Origin: Closterium sp. Naga37s-1
Lineage: Eukaryota; Streptophyta; Zygnematophyceae; Desmidiales; Closteriaceae
DNA length: 64,000 nucleotides
Assembly (NCBI GenBank): GCA_947471745.1
Contig: CANJKZ010001112.1
Coordinates: 472,001-536,000, forward strand
Reading direction: 5' to 3'
A program made the translations under genes and the position numbers. A model generated the notes under the pieces. The model did not search any database and was not told where the DNA came from. It saw only the letters and a program-made list of their open reading frames with translations. Shown here one piece after another: positions 46,076-58,300 of the stretch (position 1 is the first letter of the stretch; every line of letters begins with the position of its first letter).

Positions 46076-47659
46076 CGACAGGCTCAACCGGGTCTACCTG
46101 GGACACACCTGAGGGAGCGGCACCCTGAGGGGGGAGGGGGTCTACCACAGCAGCACCTGGCGCGAGGAAGAGAGGCGGGGGGGGAAGCGGGGCAGTGCGG
46201 TAGGGGAAGAGGCGGTAGTAGGGGACGAACTCGTCGAAAGTGACGTCCTGAGAAGGCAGGACACGGCGCGAGGTGGGGTGGTAAAACTGCCAACCAGACG
46301 CGTCCGGTACAAAGCCAAGGAAGACACAAGGAACAGCGCGGGAGGAGAGCTTGTCCGCGGACGTATCGCGAACAAAGGCTCGAGATCCCCAGACCCGAAA
46401 GCGTGACGCATCGCCAACCTCTCCTGTCCAACGCAGTGTCGGCGAAGTCTCCGGAACGGAGACACGGGGCCAGAGGTTGAGCTGATGCGCAGCGTATTGG
46501 ACTGCAAACGGCCACAGAAAGTGGGGGGCAGCCGCATGGATCAAGGAGGTACGAGCGACCTCCATGACCAAGCCAATGTGGCGCTCAGCAACCCCATTCT
46601 GCTGTGGAGAGGCCGGAAGCGTGAACGACTGGCGGATGCCGTGCTCCGCACAGTAGGCTGCCAAGAGGTCGGAGGAGAACTCACCACCTCTCTCAGAGTG
46701 CAAGCGCAGGACAGGAAAGTCCGAGTGGAAACGCTCGCTGAGCTGGAGACGAGAAGCGCTGATCCAAGGGATCAAAACATCAGGGACCTCACCCTTGGTG
46801 CGCAAGGGGAAGACCGTGGTGTAGCGCGAGTAGTCGTCAACAACTATCAGGAAGTACCTCTCCTGACCCTGACCACGGACGCGGGCTGGGCCCCACACGT
46901 CCATGTGGAGCATTCGTCGGGGGAAACGAGGAGGAGTGAGGAGCGGCGCGCTGCCGCCCCTCGACACAGGGAAGACAGGGAGGAGCAGGCGAGGGTGGGA
47001 GGGGAGGGAGAACCCTGGGAAGACCAGAGACAAGGTACCGTTTGTGCATGGCACGAAGGCGCTGCACGGACGGGTGTCCAAGTCGGTGGTGCCAGAGGAC
47101 GGTCTCGTGCGCCAGAGAGCGACACGAGCAGGGGGCCGACAGCTGACCTGACGCAGACGCAGACGCAGCTACCTGAGGGGACTCAGTGGTCAGTGTGTAC
47201 AGGTCCGACCCCGGCTGCCAAGTGAAGGTAGCCAGGTGACGGCCCGTCCGAGCACACGTGCAGTGTGTCACGCGCTCGTAGGCAGGGGTGAACTGGTGAA
47301 CACCCCCGTCCTGGAGCGCACAACCCGCCACCAAGTTCGTAGAGAACGAGGGGAGGTGGAGACCTGACAGTGTGCCCGACGGGACCGCAGGACAAGGAAG
47401 GACAGTGGAGGAGGTCGCAATGACCGGACCCCCAGAGGGGTCAGCGAGGGAGACAGCAACTGGCCGAGCAAGCGGCTCAAGGGCAGTGCGGTCACGAAAG
47501 AAACAGCGAGAAGCACCTGAGTCCAGAGTGAAGGTGTGCAGTGCCTCAGTCGACTCAGTACCAGGGGGCGCAGACTCACTAGCACCTAGAGCAGCAGCCT
47601 CACCAGCACCTGGGGTAGCAGACACACTAGCACCTAGAGAGGCAGCCTCACTCACAGGA

Positions 47660-48050
47660 CACGGCAGCTGCACCTGTCCACTACCAGAAGCTCCCGAACG
47701 ACGCACTCCAGAGCGACTACCACTACGGCCACCCCGACAGCCCCAACTGGCGTACCACTCACGAAGCTGCTGGGGCGAAAGAGGACACGGCAGCTGCACC
47801 TGTCCACTACCAGAAGCTCCCGACCGACCCACTCCATAGCGACTACCACTACGGCCACCCCGACAGCCCCAACTAGCGTACCACGCACGAAGCTGCTGGG
47901 GCGAAAGAGGACACGGCAGCTGCACCTGTCCACTACCAGAAGCTCCCGACCGACCCACTCCAGAGCGACTACCACTACGGCCACCCCGACAGCCCCAACT
48001 AGCGTACCACTCACGAAGCTGCTGGGGCGTGAGGGACTCACGCGCACGGC
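47660..48050 (-). repeat. Three tandem ~120-bp units in Gag of element D
   Basis: Each unit encodes (S/T)PQQLR.WYASWGCRGG followed by a Ser/Gly/Arg stretch and GQVQLPCP. The copies are nearly identical and in frame. Elements B and E carry a single such motif. Confidence 0.92.
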
Positions 48051-48229
48051 CCTGGAGCTGCATCTGGCCACGCCAGAAGCAGCAGTAGTAGCAGTAGCGG
48101 CAGTAACAGCAGTAACAGCAGGAGCAGTAGCAGTGGGAGTAGAAAAGGCAGTAGCAGCAGTAGCAACGGTAGCAGTGCTGGCAGGGCAATGCTCACCAGT
48201 GGTCGGCGCGGCAGGCGCAAGACGGTGGC

Positions 48230-49330
48230 GACAGCGGGGCCGCTACAACTGCAGGGCGGGGCCGGGCCGCGGCAGGGAGCTCCGCGGCAGCTGCTGCACG
48301 GCGAGGCCGGGCCGCGACGGCAGCTGCTCCAGGTGCCAGGGGCGGCTGCTGCAGTGGCGGCTGCTCCAGGGGCCAGGGGCGGCTGCTGCAGCGGTGGTTG
48401 CTCCAGGGGCCAGGGGCGGCTGCTGCAGGGGCGGCTGCTCCAGGGGCGAGGGGCGGCTCCTGCAGTGGCGGCTGCTCCAGTGGCCAGGGGCGGCTGCTGC
48501 AGGGGCGGCTGCTCCAGAGGCCAGGCGCGGATTAGGTCAGGGCGACGCGGCGAGCAGGGCGACGCGGCGGGCAGGTGGCGACGCCGCGGGCAGGGCGACG
48601 TGGCGGGAAGGTGACGACGCCGCGGGCAGGGCGACGCGGCGAGCAGGTGACGACGCCGCGAGCAGGGCGACGCGGCGAGCAGGTGACGACGCCACGAGCA
48701 GGGCGACGCCGCGAGCAGGTGGCGACGCCGCGGGCAGGGCGACGCGGCGAGCAGGTGACGACGCCGCGGGCAGGCGACGACGCCGCGGGAAGGCGACGAC
48801 GTCGCGGGCAGGCGACGACGTCGCGGGCAGGGGCTACGTCGCGGGCAGGCGACGACGCCGCAGGCAGGCGACGACGCCGCGGGCAGGCGACGACGCCGCG
48901 GGCAGGCGACGACGCCGCGGGCAGGCGACGACGCCGCGGGCAGGGGCTACGTCGCGGGCAGGTGACGACGCCGCGGGCAGGCGGCGACGCCGCGGGCAGG
49001 GCGACGCGGCGGGCGGCGAGAGCCTGCAGGGGCGGCGCGCGGTCGGGCAGAGGCTGCGCGCGGGCCTGACGAGTCTGCGGGGGCGGCTCTTGGGCCTGAC
49101 GGGCCTGCAGAGGCGGCTCGGGGGGGGCCTGATGGGTCTGCAGAGGCGGCTCGGGGGCCTGACGGACCTGCAGGGGCTGCTCGAGGGCGCACGAGGGCGC
49201 TCGAGGGCGCACGAGGGCGCACGAGGGCGCACGAGGGCGCACGAGGGCGCACGAGGGCGCACGAGGGCGCACGAGGGCGCACGAAGGCGCACGAGGGCGC
49301 ACGAGGGTGCACGAAGGCGCACGAAGGCGC
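48230..49330. repeat. GC-rich tandem repeats, probable leader of element D
   Basis: GCGACGACGCCGCGGGCAG-type units (48540-49010) and CGAGGGCGCACGAGGGCGCA units (49190-49330). By position and composition this matches the GC-rich leaders of B, C and E, so I assign it to D, but strand and origin are not proven. Open frames here are composition artefacts. Confidence 0.65.
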
Positions 49331-52300
49331 ACTAGCAGAGAAAGGCGCACGAGGGCACTCGCAGCAGCAGTGGCGCCCTCAGCAGCAGCTCCGCCCTCAA
49401 CAGCCGTTGCGCCCTCAGCAGCCGTGGGGGCCTGGTGGTTCGGGTAGCGTTGGCTGCAGAAGCGGCCCAGCCAGCTTGGGGGCTCGTCGCGGTGGCCGCG
49501 ACGTCGGCCCCTGCCAGTACCGGATCCTGTCCGGCCTTGGTGCTGGCACTACCTGCTGGCGTCCTGACCACTCTGCACAGCGCTGCTACAGTCGCCTCGA
49601 CGACCTCTACCGTGAGCGTTTTGGGCCTGAGTCGGCTCCCCCGATCTGGCCCGGTCTGTTTCGTAGTGGTTACCCTGTGTTTGATATGTCTAGGGATGTT
49701 GTTCACTCTGTCACGTACGGATCTCTTAACTTACGTGTACCTAGCTTAGGACCTTTGCGTGTTGCTAGTGTCGGTACTTGTGCTTTTAGTGTAGGTGCTT
49801 GTGTAGTCACTAGCCCAGCCGTGACGACTGCTGTTGCGTCGCTCTCCTTCACGCTGGACTCCGGCGCGTCTCAGTGCTTCTTCCACGACCACACCACTGT
49901 CACACCTCTTTCGGCTCCAGTCCCAGTTGCCCTGGCTGGTCCTACTTCAGGACCAGCAGTTGCTCGCAGCTCGACCACTCTCCCGTGCCCAGCTGTCCCC
50001 TCTGGTTTCCTCACTGGTCTCTACATACCCTCGTTCTCTCGGAACTTGGTGGGTGTTGGATACCTTCAGGACCGGGGGATCACAGTCACTTTTCCTGTGC
50101 ACGGGAGGACTGCGATCTGTACGGACTCTTCCAACGGGCCAGATCTTGCCACGTTCACCAGAGAGCCCCACTCAGGTCTCTTCGTCCAGCACACTCCGCC
50201 CCCGCAGGTAGCTGCGTCTGGTCAGGTTGCTTCGCCCCCCTTGGTAGTAGAGTCCGGTCAGGTTACTGCGTCCCCACCGGTTGCTGTGTCCGGTCAGGTT
50301 GCTGTGTCCGGTCTAGTTGCTGCGTCTTGCTCGTATCGGTCTTTCACCCACCGGACCATCTTGTGGCACCACCGTCTTGGCCACCCGTCGATCCCCCGCC
50401 TCCGCACTATGGCTAGTCATCGTCTTGTCTCAGGTCTCCCTCGCGTCTTCCCGTCGCTCCCTCCCTCGCCTGCGTCGCCGTGCACTCCTTGCCTCGCCGG
50501 CCGTCTTTGTGCCACTCCGCACTCCTCCTCCCTTCGTCCGGCCACTGCTCCCTTCCAGACACTCCACTTGGATGTCTGGGGCCCTGCACCTACGCAGGGA
50601 CGTGAGAGGGAGCGCTACTTTCTGGTGGTCGTCGACGATTTCTCCAGGTATACCACGGTGTTTCCTCTCGCGAAGAAGTCCGAGGTGACTTCTACGCTGA
50701 TCCAGTGGCTTCTAGCCACTGAGGGCACTCGTGGCCGTCGTGTCTCCTGTCTCCACTCTGATCGTGGGGGTGAGTTTCGCTCAGGCATTCTTGCCGGATT
50801 CTGCGGCGAGCAGGGCATCGTACAGTCCTGGACTCTTCCTGAGTCCCCACAGCAGAATGGGGTTGTTGAGCGCCGCATTGGCTTGGTCATGGACATCGCC
50901 CGCACGTCCATGATTCATGCCCGTGCGCCCCATTTTCTATGGCCCTACGCGGTTCGCTACGCCGCTCACCAGCTGAACCTCCAGCCGCGCGTCTCGCGGC
51001 CAGAGGCTTCACCGACCAGTCTTTGGACCGGGTCCCCTGGTGTTGGGTCAGGTTTTCGTGTCTGGGGCTGCCTTGCGCTTGTCCGCGACACCTCTGCGTA
51101 CAAACTCTCGGCTCGCGCCGTCCTCTGTGTCTTCCTTGGTTTCCCGGTAGCCTCGGCCGACTGGTCCTTTTACCACCCGCCCCTCCACCAATTCCTAGAC
51201 TCCCGTGACGTCCGGTTCGACGAGTCAGTGTCCTACTACACCCGCTACCCCTGTCGAGGTCTCCCGGTTCCCCCTCCCCCCCTTTTCCTCGCACCCTCTC
51301 TTCCCCCTGCTCCCGCTCCTCCGGTACCCCCACCCCCCCCTGGTCCTGCCCCATCAGGTGTGTCTCACGCTACCCCTCTACCCTCGGTCGCGCGTTAGGT
51401 AGCGTCTCCCTCCCCGCAGTCCTCCTCATAGTCCCCTCAGCAGCCTTCGGTACTTCCGCGACAGGTTACTGTGGACTCGGTTGGTGTTGGAGCTGGAGGT
51501 GCAGCCACTGGCGGTACTCGGTCTGGGGGTGCTCGTTCAAGGGGTGCTGGAGTTGGAGGTGCTGGCGCAGGTGGCGCTAGCCCTGGGGGTGCTGGAGCTG
51601 GAGGTCCTGGCACTGGAGGTGCTAGTTCTGGGGGTGCTGGAGCTGGAGGTGCTGGCACTGGAGGTGCTAGTTCTGGGGGTGCTGGAGCTAGAGGTGCTGG
51701 CAAGGGAGGTGCTAGTTCTGGGGGTGCTGGAGTTGGAGGTCCTGGCACTGGGGGTGCTAGGACAGGGGGCGCTGGAGCTGGGGACCCTGACCCTCTTGGT
51801 ACCCCTTCTGGGGACACTGGTACTTGGGGTGCTAGTTCTGAGGAGACTGGAGTTGGGGGCACTACGTTTGCGGAGAGCACTCCGCCTCCCCACCGCCACG
51901 ACACGCGTTACCAGGCAGCCTGCCAGCGTGCGCGCGAGGAGCAGGAGCAGTTGGAGCGGGAGCGGCAGGAGTTGCGGTTGTTGGACCTGTTGGAGCAGCA
52001 GCAGCAGCTCCCTCTGAAGCGGCAGTTGTTCCCGCCCGTGAGTGGCCTTCGGGCCCTTGGTCTTCCCTCCTCTCCTCCTGTTCGCTCTCAGTCTCCCCCT
52101 GCGTTTGGTCCCACGTTTCCTCCTCCTGACGACCGTCCGGCGGTCTGGTCTTCCCCTCCACCGCAGTCTCCTCCTCCTGTTGTCCGTCACTACCGTTCCC
52201 GTCCTTGTCCTCCGGGTGCTCGTCCCTCGTCCCCCATTACCGACCTCCACACTGCCCTCCTTTGTACTTCTCTTCGTCGTTCTCCTCCTTTGGTGTCTGT

Positions 52301-54440
52301 TCTCCCGTCTCCTCCTCCGTCTTCTCTTCCAGTCTCCCCTACTCCTATCCCCGACTACTACCGTGATTTTCGCCCTGTTGTCTCCCGCGTTCTAGCCACT
52401 GTTGTCACCGACCCTCGTTTCTCTCCGTCGTCTGTCTCGGCTCTCACTGCCGCTGTCGCTGTCTTTGCCGCCGCCATCCGCCTTGACTACCGCACTTGTA
52501 TGGTGCCCGCTCCGCCTACCCATCCTCTGTTTGTCAGGGGTGAGTTTGTCATTGGCTGTGACGTCCTAGAGGACAGGCACTTTGAGCTGGAGTACCTGGC
52601 AGCCGCTTCTCCCACTCTCTGTGCCATGTTGCTTTCCCCTGAGGGAGATCCCGACGCCCTTGACATACCGACTCCTTGCACGTACCGTGAGGCAGTGTCA
52701 GGGTCGTGGGCCTCTCAGTGGAAGGCGGCCATGGACTCAGAGTTGGCGTCTTGGAGATCCACAGGCACGTACGTCGACGCAGTTCCCCCTCCCTGGGCGA
52801 ACGTAGTCGATGGCATGTGGCTCTTCAAGGTGAAGCGACCGCCTGGATCACCCTCGGTGTTCAAGGCGCGCTATGTGGCGAGAAGCTTCAGTCAGCGCGA
52901 GGGAGATGACTTCTTTTAGACATTCGCTCCGACCCCGAAGATGACTACACTTCGGGTGTTACTACACGTAGCAGCACAGCGTGACTACGAGCTCCACTCC
53001 CTCGACTTCTCCACTGCCTTTCTCCAGGGACGACTGCACGAGGAGATCTGGATGCGCCGTCCTCCCGGTTTCACTGGTACTTTCCCTCTTGGGACCCAGT
53101 GGAGCCTGAGGCGACCAATCTACGGTCTCCGCCAGTCGCCCCGTGAGTGGCACGACACTCTTCGCTCCACGCTTCGTGGCCTAGGGTTTCGCCCTTCCTC
53201 TACTGACCCATCACTGTTTGTTCGTGCCGGCTCCACTCCTTTCTTTATACTCGTCTACGTTGACGACTTGGTCTTTGCTACACCAGACAGGGCAGCTCTG
53301 GCTAAGGTGAAGTCCGAACTGCAGAAGAGATACACGTGCACTGACCTTGGTGAACTGCAGCGCTACCTTGGCCTGCATATCACCAGGGACAGAGCCGCTC
53401 GCACCTCACGTTGACGCAGTCACACATGGTGCAGCAGGTTCTTCAGCGGTTCGGGCTTCAGCACTCCACCACACAGCCAGCTCCTCTTGCTGTAAACCAC
53501 AAACTCACCGGCCCCTTCCCCGACGAGCCCTTTGAGCCCAGTGGTCCCTACCCAGAGCTTGTTGTCTGCCTCATGTACCTGATAACCTGTACTCGCCCGG
53601 ACCTCGCCTACCCTCTTAGTGTCATCTCTCGCTTTGTTGGACCTGGGAGGCACCGTCCTGTTCACTGGACGTCTGCCGTGAGGGTGGCGAAGTACCTGGC
53701 GACTACATCAGGCATGGGGCTTGTGCTTGGAGGGACTCGACCAGTTGAGCTGACTGGCCTCTATGACTCTTCTTACGCTGACGACGTGGAGACTCAGCGC
53801 TCGACCCAGGGTTACTATTTCAATCTGGGAGCTGGGGCTGTGTCGTGGAGGTCCACACGGTCGTCGTCGGTGGCTTCGTCCAGTGCAGAGGCAGAGATAT
53901 ACGCCGGTGCTATGGCTGCTCAGGAGCTTCGCTGGTTGACCTTCTTGCTTGCTGACCTTGGTGAGCGACCTCGCACCACTCCGACCTTGTTCGCTGACAA
54001 CAAGGTCATGATTCTCTTGTGTCGCGAGCTTTGACTGGAGACCAGGGTGAAGCACATCGACGTCCGGTACTTCCTCCTGCGTGAGCTACAGCGACGCGGC
54101 CAGGTGCGCCTGGACTTTGTGGCCTCGGAGGCCAACACTGCTGACCTCTTCACCAAGGCCTTGGCACCTGGTGATCACCACCGGTTCTGTGTACAGTTAG
54201 GGCTTGTTGAGGTAGGTCCTCGGTTGCTGTAGCCTTGTTGCTTGCTCTACTTGTTGTGCTTTGCTATTATATATCCTAGTGAACTCTTGAACTGGCCTTG
54301 TGGCCGCTTGCTTGTGCTCGGAATTTGTGTGGTGTCCTTGAGATCCACCCTGAGCTTGCTTTGCTTCTTGCATTGACTAGTCTTGTGATCGTTTGTTCAC
54401 CCTGCTTGCTTTGATGCCCCTCACTTAGCCTATGGGGGTG

Positions 54441-54564
54441 TGTCAAATGTTGATATTTGTGATAGGCTGTAGTGAGGTGCTCCTTAGTGAGTACAACTCA
54501 ATTAGGGTTTGCTATTTGTATCACCCACATTCTAATCTCATCATTCCATTGCATTCTATTTCTG
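54441..54564 (+). repeat. 3' LTR of element C
   Basis: TGTCAAATGTTGATATTTG ... TTCTATTTCTG, after the CCTATGGGGGTG purine tract. Confidence 0.85.
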
Positions 54565-55000
54565 GGAGAGGTGCCCAATGTTATTTTCATTTGATTGTTT
54601 TTTTTGTTCCTTGTTTTGCAAGTTCGAATGTAACCATCAGTTGATACGTGAGTGCTTCAATGCGTTGTGCTTGTCTTAAATACTTATCATCACCATCCCT
54701 TGTTGAAAATTGATATTTTGCATCCTCAAACATATGAAATTGAGCTGGAGTTGGAAACTGAGCATAAACACAATTATGTTTCATATGGAATTGGACTCAA
54801 TGCAAGTATTTCATTATGCACCATTTATGTCCAAAACAGTTAAATTCCTTTGCACGACTTGAGCTTTACCTGGGCCATCTATGGTGCATGGTTACTACGT
54901 AAGATGTTTACTCCCTGCTACATTAGTCTGATACTGGACAGCTGTAATAGTGGTAATGGTGCCACAATATAGCACCATGCTGGGGCTACACATGGCTTTG
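54565..55000. other. AT-rich spacer between elements C and E
   Basis: 436 bp of AT-rich sequence with short ORFs only. It ends with CTTTG, the target duplication of element E. Confidence 0.6.
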
Positions 55001-55139
55001 TGTTAAGAACTAAGACTAGGGAAGAATGGTGAGATTAGGTCAAGGTTGGGGGTACAAGACTAGAGTGTCGAGAAAGTTTCTGTACCCCCTAAGGCTATCC
55101 CCAATATAGCCTAGATAATCATATGCATACGTTTTGACA
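55001..55139 (-). repeat. 3' LTR of element E
   Basis: TGTTAAGAACTAAGACTAGG ... GTTTTGACA on the plus strand. About 4% substitution divergence from the 5' LTR, clearly older than element B. Confidence 0.93.
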
Positions 55140-55381
55140 CACCCCCAAAGGCGAAATGGGGGATAGCCAGAGCAAGCAACGGTCACAAGACCAGTCAAGA
55201 GAAGAAACAAAACACAGCTCAGGGTGGATCACTACGTCACCACACACACTGAGCACAAGCAAACGGCCACAAGGCCAGTCCACATGCACAGGTATATAAG
55301 CAACAAGAACAGCACAGTGATCTCTACCTAGCAAGAGCAAGCATGCAGGTATATATATATAGATCACAGTACAAGCAGAGA

Positions 55382-58300
55382 CTACAGCAAGTTTGGAAAC
55401 GTAGGCACAAGGCCCAACAAAGTACAAAAGCGCTGATGGTCACCAGACGGAAGGGCCTTGGTGAATATATCAGCAGTGTTGGCCCGAGTGGACACGTGAG
55501 CAAGGCGAAGCTGACTCCGCTGCTGCAACTCTTGAGCCAAGAAGTAACGCAGAGTGATGTGCTTCGTTCTGTGCTCCAGTCTGTGCTCCTGACACAAGGC
55601 AATGGCGGCCTTGTTGTCTACGTACAGAACTGGAGGAGAACGAGGCCGCTCTCCCAGGTCGGTCAGCAGGTAGGTGAGCCAGCGTAACTCCTGTGCAGCC
55701 ATGGCTGTGGCGTAGATCTCAGCCTCACAACTGGAGCTGAGAACAGAAGACGAGCGTGTAGACCGCCAAGAAACAGAGCCGGAGCCAAGGCTGAACGTGT
55801 AACCCTGTGACGACCGCTGTGTAGCCTGGTCGTCAACCCAAGAAGCGTCCGAGTGCCCAGTGAGGACACCTGGGCTCCGCCCTCCAAGCATGAGCCCCAT
55901 GCCCGATGTACTGCACAAGTAGCGCAGTACCCTCTTAGTAGCATCCATGTGCACCTTTCGGTGCCGACCAGAAGCCACGTAGCGAGCCAGAAGGCCAAGA
56001 GGGTGCGCAAGGTCAGGACGAGTGCAGGTCATCAGGTACATGAGGCAGCCCACTAGCTCTGGGTAAGGACCACTCGGCTCTACGGACTCGTCCGAAGGTG
56101 GAGCTGAAAGCAAGTGACCTGTAGCCAGAGGAGTGTGCTGTGCTGAGGACTAGGTGAAGCCGAAGCGCTGAAGGACCTGCTGTACCATGTGTGACTTAGT
56201 AAGTGTGATGGTGCGGCGTGCTCTGGCCTAGGTGATCTGCAAGCCAAGGTAGCTGCGCAGCTCACCCAGGTCCGTGCACGTGTGTCTCTTCTGCAGCTCC
56301 GACTTCACCAGGGCGAGAGCCTCAGTGTCAGCAGTGGCAAAGACCAAGTCGTCGACGTACACGAGGATGTAGAACGGCGGCAGCAAAGTGTCGGTGCGCA
56401 GAAACAGCGACGGGTCAGCAGTCGAAGGAGCAAACCTAAGAGCCGCAAGTGTCGTCCTCAGTGTGTCGTGCCACTCACGTGGCGCCTGGCGGAGACCGTA
56501 GACCGGCCGCCGGAGGCTCCACTGGGTACCAGGAGGGAACGACCCAGTGAAGCCGGGTGGGCGGCGCAGCCAGATCTCCTCGTGCAGGCTGCCCTGTAAT
56601 AAAGCTGTGCTGAAGTCAAGAGAGTGAAGCTCGTAGTCACGCTGAGCGGCAACGTGTAGCAGTACCCGAAGAGTGGTCATCTTCGGGGTGGGGGAGAAAG
56701 TCTGGAAGAAGTCAACTCCCTCTCGCTGACTGAAACCTCGAGCAACGTAACGAGCCTTGAAGAGAGGCGGAGAACCTGTCGGCCGCTTCACCCTGAAAAT
56801 CCACATGCCACTGACGATGTTCGCCCCAGGAGGGGGAACCTCGTCGACGTACGTGCTTGTGGACTTCCAGGATGCCATCTCTGCGTCCATGGCTGTCCGC
56901 CACTGAGAGGAGTACTCACCCGCGATCGCCTCAGCGTAAGAGCGCGGGGTGGGGATGTTTGGTGCATCCGGGTCTCCCTCAGGGGCAAGCAGCATGGCCA
57001 CGAGATGAGGCGCAGCGGCCGCAAGACACTCAAGGTCCTCGTGCCTATCCTCAAGGACGTCCGTGCTAAGAGCACACTCACCCCTGACGAACGGAGGACA
57101 GACAGACTCAGACTCAGCAACAAGACTAGCAGCGTAGTCTAGACGACAGGCAGCAGCAAAGTCGACAAGCTCAGCGACTAGGGCAGACGCAGCAGTGGAC
57201 TCAAACGACGGGTCAGTGACAACAGTGGCTAGCAGACGCGTGACAGTAGGGTGCTCAGTACGAAATTGGTCAGACTCAGGGTCCGCAACGACAGGCAGAG
57301 AAGACGCAGGAGGAGACGGCAGAGGAACAATCTGCGGAGGAGAGGAAGGACGACGGACTACAAGGGAAGGGCCGGGGACAGCCGGCTGACGCTGACGAGG
57401 AACACGACGACTGGAACAACCAGAACGGACATGTGAGACAGGACGCTACGCAGGCTCACGACGCTCAGTAAGGCCCCCTGTCTGCTCAGCGTAAGGAGAA
57501 GGAGCAGGCAGAGGTGAGCCAGGCTGTAACGGAAGACCAGTAGACGACGGGAGGCTAAGAACCTGGCGAAGTACGGAGTCAGGCGGTGGCAAAGACGACG
57601 GAGACGGTGGAGCAAAGAACAGGCGCGGCTGTGCAGTGCCACCAGCACCAGCAGCTCGAGCACCCTCAGCAGCTCCAGCACCTCCAGCAGCTCCAGCACC
57701 CTCAGCAGCTCCAGCACCTCCAGCAGGTCCAGTACCCTCAGCAGCTCCAGTACCTCCAGCAGCTCCAGCGCCCTCAGCAGCTCCAGCACCTCCAGCAGCT
57801 CCAGTACCCTCAGCAGCTCCAGTACCTCCAGCAGCTCCAGCACCCTCAGCAGGTCCAGCCCCTCCTGGTGCAGCACCCCCAGAACTGGCACCTCCAGACC
57901 CAGGGTCTCCAACCGCAGTGCCACCAGCAGCAGTACCCTCAGACACACCACCGCCAGCCCCAGCAGCTCCAGTACCCCCAGTACGAGCACCTCCGGGACC
58001 AGCGACACCAGCACCTCCAGCAGGCAAAGGACCAGCACCACTCCCAGCTCCAGTGACGCCAGCAGAAGAACCCCCCAGCAGTAGAGCCCTGAGGTGCAGA
58101 AGCGCGACGCTGACGGCGACCGTACCAGTCGTGCAGCTGCTGGGAGGTGAGAGGCACACGCGGACGAAGACGGCTACTCCAAGGAGACCGCGTAACAGCA
58201 GTCTCAGAACCCTCAGGCGACTCACCCCCAGACTCAGCACCCCCAGGCTCCGCACACGGAGGCGCAGCACCTTCAGGTGCAGCACCCCCAGGCGCAGCAC

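Larger units (their letters stand above)
42990..48189 (-). pseudogene. Copia gag(part)-pol of element D, one main lesion
   Basis: Reading leftward: a Gag segment with PQQLREWYASWG repeats, protease LDSGAS (about 47535), HHRLGHPS (about 47090), integrase, an AEPGG-type linker, RT with YVDDL (about 43965) and RNase H ending at 42990. A 14-bp deletion between CTCC repeats near 46905 shifts the frame inside the integrase. Below it the frame is open for about 1300 codons. The capsid-like Gag N-terminus seen in B and E is missing; a (AGCAGT)n tract occupies 48078-48180. Confidence 0.88.
42625..49369 (-). mobile_element. Nested Ty1/Copia element on the minus strand (element D)
   Basis: The 3' LTR is 42625-42760 on the plus-strand map. 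Pol reads leftward from about 48.1 kb to 42990, and a GC-rich repeat region extends to about 49.33 kb. No 5' LTR was found on the right. GTGGC at 42620-42624 recurs at 49370-49374, and the wider AGCAGTGGC matches too. Host Gag frame continues across the junction. The right boundary is therefore inferred, and the element is probably 5'-deleted. Confidence 0.75.
42564..54232 (+). pseudogene. Copia gag-pol of element C, heavily broken and split by element D
   Basis: The first part is 42564-42624 (two stops inside) and the main part runs from about 49375. Seen in order: Gln-rich Gag stretch, Cys/His cluster (about 49520-49600), protease LDSGAS (about 49855), HHRLGHPS (about 50370), integrase with LHSDRGGEF and PQQNGVVERR, a Gly/Ala-rich linker, RT with YVDDL (about 53257), and RNase H. 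Lesions: stops at 51396-51398, 51429-51431 and 52917-52919, a 1-bp deletion near 53406, and a stop at 54032-54034. It ends at 54232. No capsid-like Gag N-terminus, as seen in B and E, was found. Confidence 0.88.
41225..54564 (+). mobile_element. Degenerate Ty1/Copia element (element C), interrupted by nested element D
   Basis: LTR-like ends at 41225-41349 and 54441-54564 share about 96% of bases (four substitutions and a 1-bp indel). The primer-binding site follows the left LTR. Gag appears to start at ATG 42564 and is cut at 42624 by element D. Element C coding resumes about 49375, in the same frame. No clear target duplication of C itself was found. Confidence 0.88.

Noticed and set aside
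48133..49350. 400-codon plus-strand ORF and 272-codon minus-strand ORF
   Set aside because: Both are products of the same GC-rich tandem repeats. Neither shows protein-like composition.
54432..54843. Small ORFs between elements C and E
   Set aside because: Short, AT-rich and without motifs. The first overlaps an LTR.
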